Origin: Myxococcales bacterium | Lineage (GTDB): Bacteria; Myxococcota; Myxococcia; Myxococcales; Myxococcaceae | DNA length: 22,928 nucleotides | Assembly: GCA_003153055.1 (NCBI GenBank) | Contig: PMBV01000557.1 | Span: 8,538 to 31,465 of the forward strand | Direction of reading: 5' to 3' | Shown here: piece by piece, positions 1 through 7,996 of the stretch | Numbering within the stretch: the first letter of the stretch is position 1 | How the letters are laid out: each line of letters begins with the position of its first letter | The notes under the pieces: model-generated | Database searches by the model: none | Seen by the model: the letters and a program-made list of their open reading frames with translations, nothing else | Told to the model about the DNA's origin: nothing | Made by a program: the position numbers and the translations under genes

Positions 1-790
1 GGCGGCGGGAGCAGCAAGGCCGCGGGGCTGAAGCGAGGCGAGAGGAGTGAGCCCTCGAGCGCCTCGACGGGCGTGCCCTTCTTCATGAGCTCGAGGTACA
101 CGCCAGTGCCGTCGACGTCCCCGTAGAACTGCCCTCCGACGATGCGGCCGTCGCGCAGCGCGAGCGTGCGCACCGCGCCACCTGGCATCTCCGCCACCAG
201 CGTCCGGTCGCCCTCCCGTTCGCCGAAGGAGGCCACCGCGACGTCGAAGACCCGCACCACGTTCACTGAGTCCGGCCCGCGGAAGCGCGCGCGGATGCCC
301 GCCAAGTTGAGCCCGGCGATGCGGCCGCCGTTGGTGGCGTTCGGCCAGTTGGCGAGGACAGGCTCGGGCCCGCTCTTCCCCTGGCTCTGGGCGACGTCTC
401 CCGCGGCGAAGACTCCGGGGACGTTCGTCTCCATCCGGTCGCTCACCAGCACCCCGGCGGCGGTGGCGACCCCACTGCCGGCGAGCCACTTCACGTCCGG
501 CCGCACCCCGGCGGCGCACACATCGTCAGGCGCCGCGTCACCGTATCGAGGGCGGTGGCGGCCTGCCCGAGGCGGGTGCGGACGCCCAGCGACGAGTAGA
601 AGTCGGGCTCGCGGAGGAAGAGGCGCTCCCTCGGCACGCTGTCCTCGACGTACTCGGCCAGCGGGCAGGGCGAATAGAAGGGCGTCGCCTCCTTCGATAC
701 CAACGTCACCTCGGAGGAGGAGTCGATCTTCCGGAAGCTCTCGAGGGCCGCGATGGCTGCCGGCCCGTTGCCGACGATGACGACGCGCAT
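1..790 (-). pseudogene. FAD/NAD(P)-dependent oxidoreductase (CODH-linked FNOR type), internally deleted and frameshifted, 3' end off window
   Basis: The ATG at 788-790 opens a typical FAD-binding N-terminus (MRVVIVGNGPAA, then SALES-like helix, LVSKE and YSPCPL) that runs about 85 residues to LDTVTRRL near 530 and then hits a stop at 491. The next lower frame carries the family's C-terminal half to the window edge without a stop: a VCAAGVRPDVKWLAGSG segment, the second FAD motif VPGVFAAGDVAQ, and GGRIAGLN. Compared with the roughly 400-residue family, the substrate/NADH-binding middle (the LLIATG stretch and the second GxGxxG fold) is missing, about 150 codons. It starts 5 nt after the cooS stop, an arrangement known from CODH-FNOR clusters, in which this flavoprotein passes CODH electrons to NAD(P). 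No ferredoxin-like cooF lies between them. As read, it cannot make an active enzyme. An assembly deletion is the main alternative. Confidence 0.8.
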
Positions 791-795
791 GGCCG

Positions 796-2201
796 CTACT
801 TGAGCCCGAGCGCCGCGCGCTTCTCGGCGATGTGAGCGACCATCCACCCCGCGGCCTTCTGCGGATCCGTCTCGACCCGCACCACCGCGCCGGTCAAGTC
901 CTTGAGGTCCTCGGTGAGCAACTTCGTCACCAACGCAGAGCCCAGCACCCGAGGCGCCGGCGCGATGTGGCACGACACCCCCAGCGCGAGGAAGGAGCCG
1001 CCGATGGACACGGCCTTCTCCTGCACGAGCTCAGGCGCCGAGCCGACCGCCGGGAGCTGGCCCACCTTCACGCCGAGCCGGCCCGCCACCGCGGCCAGCA
1101 GGTCGACGATGCGAGAGTTGTCGACGCACGCGCCCATGTGCCAGACGGGCGGGAGCGGTCCGCCCAGGCCCGCGGCTTTCCCCACCGCGGTGAGCAGTTG
1201 TGGGCGGCGAGCTTGACCCCGTGTCGCATGCTGAGCTCGTTTCCCGTGCAGCACACGCCGACCACGTTGATCCGCTCGGCGCCCCCGGCCACCGCCTCGT
1301 TCTCGAGCTTCGTCGCCCACTCGAGCACCTTCTCGGACAGCACCGGGTTGTGCCCGTGAACGGCGATGTTCACGCTCCCCTTCTCGAGCACGCCGACCGC
1401 CGCCTCGGTCACCGAGACCTCCGGCGTTCCGAAGAGGATGTCTTGCAGGTCTACGCACAGTGTCAGCCCGGTCCAGCCGTCGACGAGGCTCACCTTGAGC
1501 AGCCGCATCATCATCGACGCCCAGTCGGCGTCGTTGCCCATCGAGGTGGCGTGCATCGCCGTCTCGATCTCGTTGTGCGGGTTCGAGTACATCAAGCCAA
1601 GCTTCTTCCACAGGCTTTGCTCGAGCTGCGGAGCGCGCTTCGACACCCAGTTGTTCGGCTGTTCGTCCTGCCGTCCGAAATCCTCGAGGGCGATGTTGAC
1701 GAGATCGCGGCAGATGTCCTTCACCGGTCGGCCCTCCGTCGGCACGCCGAAGAGCTTGCCCAGCGAGCGCGCCTTGGCCTCACCCTTGATGACGTAGGGG
1801 GCCTTGCCGTCGAGCGCGTCGCGCAGCGTCAACAGGACGTGGCGGGCGTGACCCACGTGGGAGGCCGCTCCACCGACCGTCTCGCGCAGCAGGTTCCGGG
1901 CCACCATCGCGTCGGCGGTGAGGCCGCAGATGCCCTGCTTGGGCCCGTCGCCGAATGGATCGATTCGACACGGCCCCATGTAGCAGGTGCGGCAACACGT
2001 CCCCAGCTCACCGAAGTCGCACTGGGGCTTCATCTGCGCCAACCGCTCGCGAGCGGTGCTGATGCCTCAGCTCTTGGCGACACCCAACAGCGACTGCTCA
2101 ACGACGGGGATCTCGACGGGCAGCACCACGAGCCCCTCGGCCGGTCGGTCGAGTGGTGCAGGGCCGGGCCCTCCTCCTCGGTCGACCGTGTTTCGGCGCA
2201 T
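796..2201 (-). pseudogene. cooS: anaerobic Ni,Fe carbon monoxide dehydrogenase catalytic subunit, broken (in-frame TGA plus internal deletion/frameshift)
   Basis: CooS oxidises CO to CO2 at a [NiFe4S] C-cluster. From ATG 2199-2201 the frame gives 44 residues ending EQSLLGVAKS, then TGA at 2067-2069, then GISTARERLAQMKPQC in the same frame, which continues the family N-terminus. The B/D-cluster cysteines are all present (PQC, TCC, RTC, GPC, GIC). So are the GHNP histidine region and the CCTGNE cysteine. At about 1197-1203, just after MRHGVKLAAH, the sequence jumps to the C-terminal LLTAVGKAAGLGGPLPP, HMGACVDNSR and GSAPE segments in another frame, ending at TAG 796-798. About 200 codons of the usual ~635 are lost. 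From memory of the Carboxydothermus CODH-II structure, these hold the C-cluster ligands equivalent to Cys333, Cys446 and Cys476. The identity is certain; the gene as read is non-functional unless the assembly is wrong. Confidence 0.88.
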
Positions 2202-2202
2202 C

Positions 2203-2230
2203 TTGACAGCACCAATGATGATGCAATGAT
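2203..2230 (+). promoter_or_regulatory. predicted sigma-70-type promoter of the vapBC operon
   Basis: A perfect -35 TTGACA (2203-2208) is followed after 16 nt by AATGAT (2225-2230), which matches TATAAT at four of six positions. The expected transcription start falls on or next to the antitoxin ATG at 2237, and no Shine-Dalgarno sequence precedes that ATG, so the mRNA would be leaderless. The -35 box lies just beyond the ATG of the divergent cooS gene at 2201. Called by eye. Confidence 0.55.
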
Positions 2231-2238
2231 GCGCGCAT
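2213..2238. repeat. direct repeat and start-codon palindrome, candidate VapB(C) operator
   Basis: CAATGATG occurs twice, at 2213-2220 and 2224-2231, with an 11-nt period (one helical turn). A perfect 10-bp palindrome, ATGCGCGCAT, follows at 2229-2238 and covers the end of the -10 box and the start codon. Antitoxins with ribbon-helix-helix domains bind such repeated or palindromic sites to repress their own operon, so autoregulation is the natural reading. No binding data support this. Confidence 0.4.
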
Positions 2239-2500
2239 GAGGACCACGGTCACCATCGATTCCGACGTTGAAGCGCTGCTGGCGCGGGCGATGAAACAGA
2301 AGGGGGTCAGCTTCAAGGAGGCGCTCAACGCGGCGCTGCGACTGGGGCTGATGCGCGAACAGAGTCGCAAGTCCTCTTTCGGGAAGCTGCTCACCTTCGA
2401 CCTGCGCCAGCGAGCGGACTTGAACCTCGACAAGGCCCTCCAACTTGCGAGCGACCTCGAAGACGAAGAGGCGCTGCGCAAGCTGGCGCAGGGGCGCTAG
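2237..2500 (+). CDS. vapB: VapB-type antitoxin, ribbon-helix-helix
   Basis: An 87-residue protein. Residues 1-40 (MRTTVTIDSDVEALL...GVSFKEALNAALRLGL) match the MetJ/Arc-like ribbon-helix-helix fold of VapB antitoxins: a short beta strand TVTID, then two helices. The charged C-terminal half (DLRQRADLNLDKALQ and onwards) would be the toxin-neutralising tail. The stop at 2498-2500 is 5 nt before the toxin GTG, the usual antitoxin-first order. The start is ATG 2237; it has no Shine-Dalgarno sequence but lies 7 nt after a good -10 box, so leaderless translation is likely. It would dimerise, bind its own promoter and cap the PIN toxin. Confidence 0.85.
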   Translation: MRTTVTIDSDVEALLARAMKQKGVSFKEALNAALRLGLMREQSRKSSFGKLLTFDLRQRADLNLDKALQLASDLEDEEALRKLAQGR

Positions 2501-2505
2501 TAGCC

Positions 2506-2937
2506 GTGTTCGTACCCGACGTGAACGTGCTCTTGTACGCGACCAACCGGACCTCGGTGCATCACGAGCCCTGTGTTCGGTGGCTCGGGAACTCGCTCGC
2601 TGGCGACGCCCCGGTCGGCTTTTCCTGGCAGGTGCTGCTGGGCTTCCTCCGGCTGGCGACGAAGGCCGTCGTCTTTGCTCGCCCCCTCACCGTGCTCGAG
2701 GGCTTCGACGTGGTCGACGATTGGCTGAGCCGGCCGGCGAGCATGGTGCTGCAGCCGACCGAGCGCCACGCGCAGGTGTTTCGCGGGCTCTTGGTGCAGA
2801 GCGGCACCGCCGGCAACCTGACCACCGACGCGCACCTCGCCGCGCTCGCGCTGACTCACGGCGCCACGCTCGTTTCATGCGATCACGACTTCGCACGCTT
2901 TCCCGGCCTGAAGTGGCTCAACCCGACCACACCCTGA
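2506..2937 (+). CDS. vapC: VapC-type toxin, PIN-domain ribonuclease
   Basis: A 143-residue PIN-domain protein starting at GTG 2506. The N-terminal acidic strand is FVPDVNVLLYATN (Asp5). The C-terminal part has TTDAHLAALAL and the SCDHDFARFPGL block with the other metal-binding aspartates. The middle reads SWQVLLGFLRLATK. In many VapC proteins a glutamate sits just before the FLR segment. The subfamily that ends FARFPGL.W.NP often lacks it, so this may not mean inactivity. VapC toxins are Mg-dependent endoribonucleases, usually acting on tRNA or rRNA; the target here is unknown. It is paired with the antitoxin upstream and ends 94 nt before the convergent phosphatase gene. Confidence 0.87.
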   Translation: MFVPDVNVLLYATNRTSVHHEPCVRWLGNSLAGDAPVGFSWQVLLGFLRLATKAVVFARPLTVLEGFDVVDDWLSRPASMVLQPTERHAQVFRGLLVQSGTAGNLTTDAHLAALALTHGATLVSCDHDFARFPGLKWLNPTTP

Positions 2938-2964
2938 GCTCACGCCACTCAATCAACCGATCGT

Positions 2965-2994
2965 GTCGCGCGCGACCAGATGCAGGTCCGGACC
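2965..2994. repeat. two perfect palindromes between convergent genes
   Basis: GTCGCGCGCGAC (2965-2976) and GGTCCGGACC (2985-2994) are perfect self-complementary sequences in the 94-bp gap between the convergent vapC and the REC-PAS-phosphatase gene. They have no loop or T-run, so they are not standard terminators. They may be chance in GC-rich DNA or a weak two-way transcription barrier. Confidence 0.25.
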
Positions 2995-3031
2995 GATCTC
3001 CTCGGGGGTGGGCGTCCTCGAATGGGCGGGG

Positions 3032-4609
3032 TCAGCCGCTCGGCACGCGTCCTGGAGCGAAGTCGACCAGGAGCAACGTCGCATCGTCTCGGTCGTGCCG
3101 GGCGTTGGCGGTCCGCTCGAGCTCGCCGCGAAGCACCTCGAGCCGGCCCTCGGGTGCCACGCCCTCGAAGCGGCCGCGGAGCGCGGCGAGCGCCTCATCG
3201 ACCGAGCCCTTCACCAGGAGGTCGAGGAGCCCGTCGCTCGACAGCACGAGCTGATCTCCCGGCGCGAGCTCGAGGCGGTACGGCGGCGTCATGGGGCCCT
3301 CGAGCCCCAGTGGAGCGTGGAGCGGATCGAGCTGCTCCCTGAGCTGGCCGTCGACCGTGAGCACCAGCGCTGGCGGCATACCCGCGACGAACACCTCGCC
3401 TCGTCCTTGGAGTGGATCGATCGACACCAGCGTCATCATCACCGAGCGGGAATGTGGGAGCGACGACTGAGCGACCCGCCGGAGGTGGGCGAGCAGCTCC
3501 TCGAGGTCGGTACTTCGCCCGGCGTGCTCGTGGAAGATGGTGAGCAGCGGCATGAGGCTCACCGCCGCCGACAGGCCGTAGCTCGTGGCATCGGCCACCA
3601 TCGCCACCAAGCGCTCGCCGCGGCCCCGCACCGCCGCGGCGATCTCCCCCGAGAACCGAGGTGCCGGCAGCGAGAGGGCGTGGAGGCAGGGGTCCTTGAG
3701 GCTCGGCCGGTCTGCCTGGCGCTGCATCACCTCGAGCGCGAGATCCTGGCCCGCGTTCTGCTCGTAGCAGAGCACCTCGATGCGGGTGACGTTGCTCTTC
3801 ACCTGCGCCTCGACCACCTTCCGCGGGGTGATGTCTCGGCAGATGCCGACCAGGAGACGCTCGTCGCCCTGGCGGAGGTCGTTCACGCCCAGCTCGAGCG
3901 CGAACCTCGACCCATCTTTTCTCTCACCCACGAGCTCTCGCTGCCCGACCCCGATGATCTTCGGGGGGCCCCCAGCCGCGGAGCGCTGCATCGCTCGCTC
4001 GTGCTCGGCTCGGTAGCGCGCTGGCATCAACTGGCTCAGGTGGAGGCCGACGAGCTCCGAGCGCTCATAGCCGAACATCTTCAAGGCCGCCGGATTGCAC
4101 GCCTCGATGTGGCCTTGCTCGTTGGCCACCAGGACCCCCTCGACCAAGGTGTCGGTGATGGCGCGCTCGCGGTTCTTGGCGTCCTCCATGGCCCGGTGCA
4201 GCGTCAAGGAGCGCACCAGCGCTCGCAGGCGGGCCGCCAGAATGGTGAGGGTCACCGGCTTCACGAGGTAGTCGTCGCCGCCGGCGTCGAGACCCTCGAT
4301 GAACTCCTGTTCGCCCTCGAGGGTGGTGAGGAACACGATGGGCAGCCACCGCTCCTTGAGTCGATGGCGTAAGGCGCGGGCCGCGGCGAGCCCACCCATT
4401 CGTGGCATCTCGACGTCGAGCAGCACCAGGTCACACTCCTTGGCATCGAAGTGCTCCAGCGCCTCTTGCCCGTCGCAGGCGAGATCCACCTCGCAGCCGA
4501 GGCGCCCGAGGAAGGCGCTGAACAGGTGGCGGTTGGCCGCGGTGTCGTCGACCAGCAGCACCCGCAGCGGCCGGGGGAAGGGGCTGGGGAGCAGACCCGC
4601 GAGGTTCAC
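3032..4609 (-). CDS. response regulator with REC, PAS and PP2C (SpoIIE/RsbU-like) phosphatase domains
   Basis: A 525-residue cytoplasmic signalling protein. The receiver domain is at about 15-135: VLLVDD acidic pair at 20-22, phospho-acceptor Asp65 in LLDVEMPRMGG, and Lys117 in YLVKP. A short helix leads to a PAS domain at about 145-260 (ITDTLVEGVLVANEQGHIEACN, ending GICRDITPRK). The C-terminal PP2C-like serine phosphatase domain at about 305-520 keeps VADATSYGLSAA, LSSDGLLDL and the terminal DDATLLLVDF. Such proteins dephosphorylate anti-sigma antagonists, or cyclic-nucleotide-free equivalents, in stress switching. No sigma-factor or anti-sigma gene is adjacent, so the target is unknown. 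The start is GTG 4607-4609 because GGGAG lies 5 nt upstream; the frame stays open to 4846 but would run into the divergent esterase gene. The usual GxG after the catalytic Asp is SYG here. Confidence 0.85.
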   Translation of the reverse strand: MNLAGLLPSPFPRPLRVLLVDDTAANRHLFSAFLGRLGCEVDLACDGQEALEHFDAKECDLVLLDVEMPRMGGLAAARALRHRLKERWLPIVFLTTLEGEQEFIEGLDAGGDDYLVKPVTLTILAARLRALVRSLTLHRAMEDAKNRERAITDTLVEGVLVANEQGHIEACNPAALKMFGYERSELVGLHLSQLMPARYRAEHERAMQRSAAGGPPKIIGVGQRELVGERKDGSRFALELGVNDLRQGDERLLVGICRDITPRKVVEAQVKSNVTRIEVLCYEQNAGQDLALEVMQRQADRPSLKDPCLHALSLPAPRFSGEIAAAVRGRGERLVAMVADATSYGLSAAVSLMPLLTIFHEHAGRSTDLEELLAHLRRVAQSSLPHSRSVMMTLVSIDPLQGRGEVFVAGMPPALVLTVDGQLREQLDPLHAPLGLEGPMTPPYRLELAPGDQLVLSSDGLLDLLVKGSVDEALAALRGRFEGVAPEGRLEVLRGELERTANARHDRDDATLLLVDFAPGRVPSG

Positions 4610-4645
4610 CGCGACTCCCGAGTATGCCACCCAGGGCCGGTCAGG

Positions 4646-4671
4646 CACCTGTCCTGCTCCAGGTGGGACAG
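4646..4671. repeat. overlapping inverted repeats in a divergent intergenic region
   Basis: CACCTG (4646-4651) pairs with CAGGTG (4660-4665) across an 8-nt spacer. The overlapping CTGTCC (4649-4654) pairs with GGACAG (4666-4671). The two pairings exclude each other. The site lies in the 160-bp gap between the divergent phosphatase regulator and the esterase, where an operator would be expected. No convincing promoter boxes were found beside it; TTGACC at 4687-4692 has no good -10 partner. Confidence 0.3.
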
Positions 4672-4769
4672 CTCGGTGAAGGCCACTTGACCTGGAATAA
4701 CGAGCCCCCAATGGCGGTGCCACGGCTGACTCGCCCGCAACCGACGGGGCCGCGCGGTGTTCACCCACC

Positions 4770-6365
4770 ATGCGCGAGACGTTCATCAGCCTCATCACTC
4801 TGTGTTCTTGTGCTGCATTGAACCCTGGGGTCGACGCCGGAGCCATCGAGGACGCAGGGGCTTGGGGAGACGCGGGACCTGGTGCGATTGCGACCTGTGG
4901 CGACGGCGCGCAGCTCGATGCGGGCGTCGTGGTGACGGCGACGGGAGCAATCCAAGGCGCCTTGCGGGACGGCGTCTGGTCCTACCTCGGCATACCCTAC
5001 GCCAGCCCACCGACCGGGCCGCGAAGGTTTCGACCGCCTGAGCCGGCCGTCTGCTGGGCGGGGGTTCGTGACGCGACCGCCTTCGGGCCGGTCTGCCCCC
5101 AACTCGGAGACGATGGTGGCTTTCGTGGAGATGAGGACTGCCTGACCCTCAACGTGTGGACCAAAGGCGGGGAGGGCGCTCCGGTGCTGGTCTTTCTCCA
5201 CGGCGGTGGGAACACCCAAGGCTCGTCGAGCGAGCCCACCTACGAGGGGACAGCGCTGGTCAATCGAGGGGCCGTGGTGGTGACGTTGAACTACCGGCTG
5301 GGCGCCCTCGGCTTCTTCGCCAACCCAGCCCTCGACTCAGAGAGTGACGCTGGCGTGTCGGGGAACTACGGCGTGCTCGATCAACAGTTGGCCTTGAGGT
5401 GGGTGAGAGACAACGTGGGGCGGTTCGGTGGTGATGCGTCGAGGGTGTTGGTGTTCGGCGAGTCAGCCGGGGGCGTTGACACCATCGTTCACCTCGTGGC
5501 TCCTGGCTCTCAAGGGCTCTTCTCGTCGGCCCTGGTCGAGAGCGGTGGCATCTACAAGCCCACGCTGGCGGAGGCCGAGGTGCAGGACCAGAGCGTCGTC
5601 ACCGGCGCGGGCTGCGGCGGCGCGGCGGACCTCGTCGGCTGTCTCAGGTCTGCCCAGGCTGAGACGCTGGTGCGAGTGCCGTCGGAGGTGGGGCCCCTCT
5701 CGCCCGGCCTGCATTACGCGCCGGTCATCGACGGGGTGGTGATTCCCGCCAATCCGCTCGAGCTGGTGAAACAGGGCCGACACCACCACGTGCCCGTCGT
5801 CATCGGGAGCAACGCCGACGAGACCTCTCGCCAGGTGCCGCCAGTGAAGACCTCCGCCGAATACGAGGCGGCGATCCGCGCGATGTACTCGCCGGTGGCG
5901 ACCGAGTTGTTGGCGCACTACCCGGCCGACACCTTCGGAACTCCGAGGGAGACGCTGGTTCGGGTGACGACGGACATCACCTGGACGTGCTCCGTTCGGC
6001 GACTCGCTCGGGCGCTGGCGGCGAACCAGACGCAGCCGGTGTTCCGGTACTTCTTCACCTGGAGGCCGCCCGGTGCCGTCGGGGCTGTCGTCGGTGCCAG
6101 TCACGCCATCGAGATCCCCTTCGTGTTCCGCACCTTCGCCGCGGTCGGCTTCACCCCCGACGCGACGGCGCTGGGGCTCTCCGAGGCCATCGAGGGGTAC
6201 TGGACCCGCCTCGCCGCCACTGGAGACCCCAACCAACCGGCGGCGGTGGCTTGGCCCCAATACCCTGCGAGCGGAGACCCGGCGCTCGAGCTGGGAGCGA
6301 CCATGAGGCCGCTGACCTCGGTTCGTACCTCGGACTGCGACTTCATCGATTCGCTCATCCCGTGA
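4770..6365 (+). CDS. type-B carboxylesterase, predicted lipoprotein
   Basis: A 531-residue carboxylesterase of the cholinesterase-like family, which hydrolyses carboxylic esters. It begins with a short hydrophobic signal and a plausible lipobox (TLCSC, Cys14), so it is probably membrane-anchored outside the cytoplasm. A low-complexity Gly/Ala/Asp linker follows to about residue 60. Family marks are all present: IPYASPPTG..RF, EDCLTLNVW (122-130), oxyanion-hole HGGG (144-147), nucleophile Ser232 in FGESAGG, Glu351 in GSNADE and His445 in GASHAIEIPFVF. The triad is therefore complete and length is normal. Start ATG 4770 gives the signal peptide but has no clear Shine-Dalgarno sequence. It appears to stand alone; the substrate cannot be read from the sequence. 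Confidence 0.93.
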   Translation: MRETFISLITLCSCAALNPGVDAGAIEDAGAWGDAGPGAIATCGDGAQLDAGVVVTATGAIQGALRDGVWSYLGIPYASPPTGPRRFRPPEPAVCWAGVRDATAFGPVCPQLGDDGGFRGDEDCLTLNVWTKGGEGAPVLVFLHGGGNTQGSSSEPTYEGTALVNRGAVVVTLNYRLGALGFFANPALDSESDAGVSGNYGVLDQQLALRWVRDNVGRFGGDASRVLVFGESAGGVDTIVHLVAPGSQGLFSSALVESGGIYKPTLAEAEVQDQSVVTGAGCGGAADLVGCLRSAQAETLVRVPSEVGPLSPGLHYAPVIDGVVIPANPLELVKQGRHHHVPVVIGSNADETSRQVPPVKTSAEYEAAIRAMYSPVATELLAHYPADTFGTPRETLVRVTTDITWTCSVRRLARALAANQTQPVFRYFFTWRPPGAVGAVVGASHAIEIPFVFRTFAAVGFTPDATALGLSEAIEGYWTRLAATGDPNQPAAVAWPQYPASGDPALELGATMRPLTSVRTSDCDFIDSLIP

Positions 6366-6506
6366 GGATTCGTGGCGTGTTGATCGAGACGCGCCCGGGG
6401 AGCCATCGCCGCCCGCGGAAGCAACCGTTGACACCCGTGGCCACCTGGAGCAGGTCCCCCGGCAGCAATGCTGGAAACGCCCCGCCCGGACACCACGAGG
6501 AGCATC

Positions 6507-6914
6507 ATGAGCGTCAACGTTCTGCTCGAGAAGAGCGACACCCCCACCGACGAGCGCATCAAGGCCCTCTTGGGGGGAACGTGGCCACTGTACGAGGAGC
6601 TCCGGGGCCTCACTCAGGCCTGCCTTCAGGAGTGGAAGCACTACGGCAAGAAGTACGGGTGGAAGCTGAAGGTGCATGCCAACGACAAGACGTTGCTCGA
6701 GCTGACCGTGGCGCAGGGGTGGTTTCTCGTGGCGATGGCCATTCGCGAGAAGGAGCGGCAGGAGCTCAAGGCCGATCCATCACTGGCATCGTTCGATGTC
6801 GCCAGCCCGCCCGCCCAGGAAGGCTATGGAATCAAGGTCGAGGTCCGCGACGCTGCGTCCTTCGACCGCACCACGTCGCTGGTCCGGTTCATCATGTCTC
6901 AGCGCAAGCTATAG
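6507..6914 (+). CDS. DUF3788 family protein
   Basis: A 135-residue soluble protein with the features I associate with DUF3788: TDERIKALLGGTWPLYEEL near the start, then the core EWKHYGKKYGWKLKV, a strand-rich LLELTVAQGWFLVAM, and GYGIKVEVRD near the end. The fold belongs to small YdhG/DUF1801-like proteins; no reaction is known. ATG 6507 is preferred because GAGGAG lies 4-9 nt before it; an upstream in-frame ATG at 6468 lacks a site. The 141 bp before it hold no gene I can support. The stop overlaps the tail of the convergent acyltransferase gene by 16 bp, so the two transcripts would be complementary at their ends. Confidence 0.85.
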   Translation: MSVNVLLEKSDTPTDERIKALLGGTWPLYEELRGLTQACLQEWKHYGKKYGWKLKVHANDKTLLELTVAQGWFLVAMAIREKERQELKADPSLASFDVASPPAQEGYGIKVEVRDAASFDRTTSLVRFIMSQRKL

Positions 6915-7996
6915 CGCGACCCTCGAGTGAGCCTGTCCCAAGCCGCCATCGCGAGCCAGGTGGCCGCGACCAGGGCCACCCAGAGCACGCCGTAGCCCCA
7001 CCAGGTCGCCCGGTCCCTGAACAGCTGGCCGAAGAAGCCCACCCGGTGCTCGAAGAGCAACAGCTCGTGGAAGACGTAGGCCGAGAGCGACGAGGTGCCG
7101 AAGGCAGTCAAGATGGTCGCCGCGCTGGTCCTCGAGAAGGCCGCCCACCCTCGCTCCAACCCGCGGAACCCCGCGACTGCCCCGAGGACGTAGGTCCACC
7201 GCTGGGCCGACGCGGAAGGGTTGACCAACGAGCGCTGGTGCGGCGGGTAGGCGACGAAGAGCGCCGGCTCGAAGGCCCAGATGACCAGGCCCAGCCCGAG
7301 CAGCACCCCCCACCACCCCCAGAGCTTGGCAGGCCCATCGGCGCCGATGGTCACCCCGAGGGAGCCTCCGAGGAAGACGTAGCCGGCCCAGGGCAACAGG
7401 GGGAACATGGCTCCGGTGCTGGCGTCGAGGAAGCCCACGTGGTTGTTGAGGAGAAGCGACCACGCCCCTCTGATTCCCTCGCCCAGCGGCGCCACCGCGA
7501 ACAGCCCCAGGGCCATCGCCAGCGTCACGCCCCGCGCCACCCGTGGCCTCGGCGCCAGGGCCAGCAGCACCGGGAGCAGGGCCAGCAGCGACAAGGCGAC
7601 GCAGTGGAGGATATCGATGCGGAGCCACCACTTGGGCTCCCTCAGCACCGGGAACCAGGCGAAGTTGATGAAGCTCGCCGCCAGCAGCACCTGCCCGATG
7701 CGGCCCAGCGACCGCCTCGCCTGAGCCAGCTGAGTGCCTCGGCTCCCCGCTCGGGCCATGACCAGGCCCAGCGAGCACCCCGCGGTGAAGAGGAAGGTCG
7801 GCGCCACCAAACCGTCGATCAGCATGAGGGCGTGGAACAAGCGGCCCTGGCGAAGGCCCGGCTGCAGGAGCGCCAGCGCGTGCGTTTGGATCATCACCAG
7901 AACGGCCAGGCCCCGGAGCCAGTCGAGGGCAAAGAGCCGCCCCGGCGTCTCCATGGGCTCGCTGGAGCGGGCCGAGCTGGTTAGAGGTTCTCGCAT
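6899..7996 (-). CDS. multi-pass membrane acyltransferase, DUF1624/HGSNAT-like
   Basis: About 365 residues with some ten hydrophobic segments. The first, RLFALDWLRGLAVLVMIQTHAL, is the signature first helix of the heparan-alpha-glucosaminide acetyltransferase-like (DUF1624) and related acyltransferase families: an (L/I)D.LRG motif and a membrane-embedded histidine. Others include PTFLFTAGCSLGLVMA and LLPWAGYVFLGGSLGV. Members move acyl groups across the membrane onto sugars or lipids; the acceptor here is unknown. ATG 7996 is chosen because GGAG lies 5 nt upstream; TTG 8026, ATG 8005 and ATG 7954 are alternatives. With ATG 7996 the gene overlaps the start of the divergent small open frame at 7995 by two bases; with 7954 it would not. 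Confidence 0.8.
   Translation of the reverse strand: MREPLTSSARSSEPMETPGRLFALDWLRGLAVLVMIQTHALALLQPGLRQGRLFHALMLIDGLVAPTFLFTAGCSLGLVMARAGSRGTQLAQARRSLGRIGQVLLAASFINFAWFPVLREPKWWLRIDILHCVALSLLALLPVLLALAPRPRVARGVTLAMALGLFAVAPLGEGIRGAWSLLLNNHVGFLDASTGAMFPLLPWAGYVFLGGSLGVTIGADGPAKLWGWWGVLLGLGLVIWAFEPALFVAYPPHQRSLVNPSASAQRWTYVLGAVAGFRGLERGWAAFSRTSAATILTAFGTSSLSAYVFHELLLFEHRVGFFGQLFRDRATWWGYGVLWVALVAATWLAMAAWDRLTRGSRYSLR

Noticed and set aside
2067..2069. The in-frame TGA in cooS as a selenocysteine codon
   Set aside because: The residue there is not a cysteine or metal-ligand position in CODH, no stem-loop is obvious downstream, and the gene has other disabling changes.
2963..4372. A 469-codon plus-strand frame opposite the phosphatase regulator
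   Set aside because: The minus-strand protein has receiver, PAS and PP2C motifs; the plus frame is a shadow.
6428..6456. TTGACA at 6428 as a promoter for the DUF3788 gene
   Set aside because: No acceptable -10 box lies 16-18 nt downstream (CAGGTC); isolated TTGACA matches are expected by chance.
5987..7984. A 665-codon open frame on the plus strand
   Set aside because: It crosses the esterase end, the DUF3788 gene and the antisense of the acyltransferase, with Arg/Pro/Gly/His-rich composition typical of shadow frames in GC-rich DNA.
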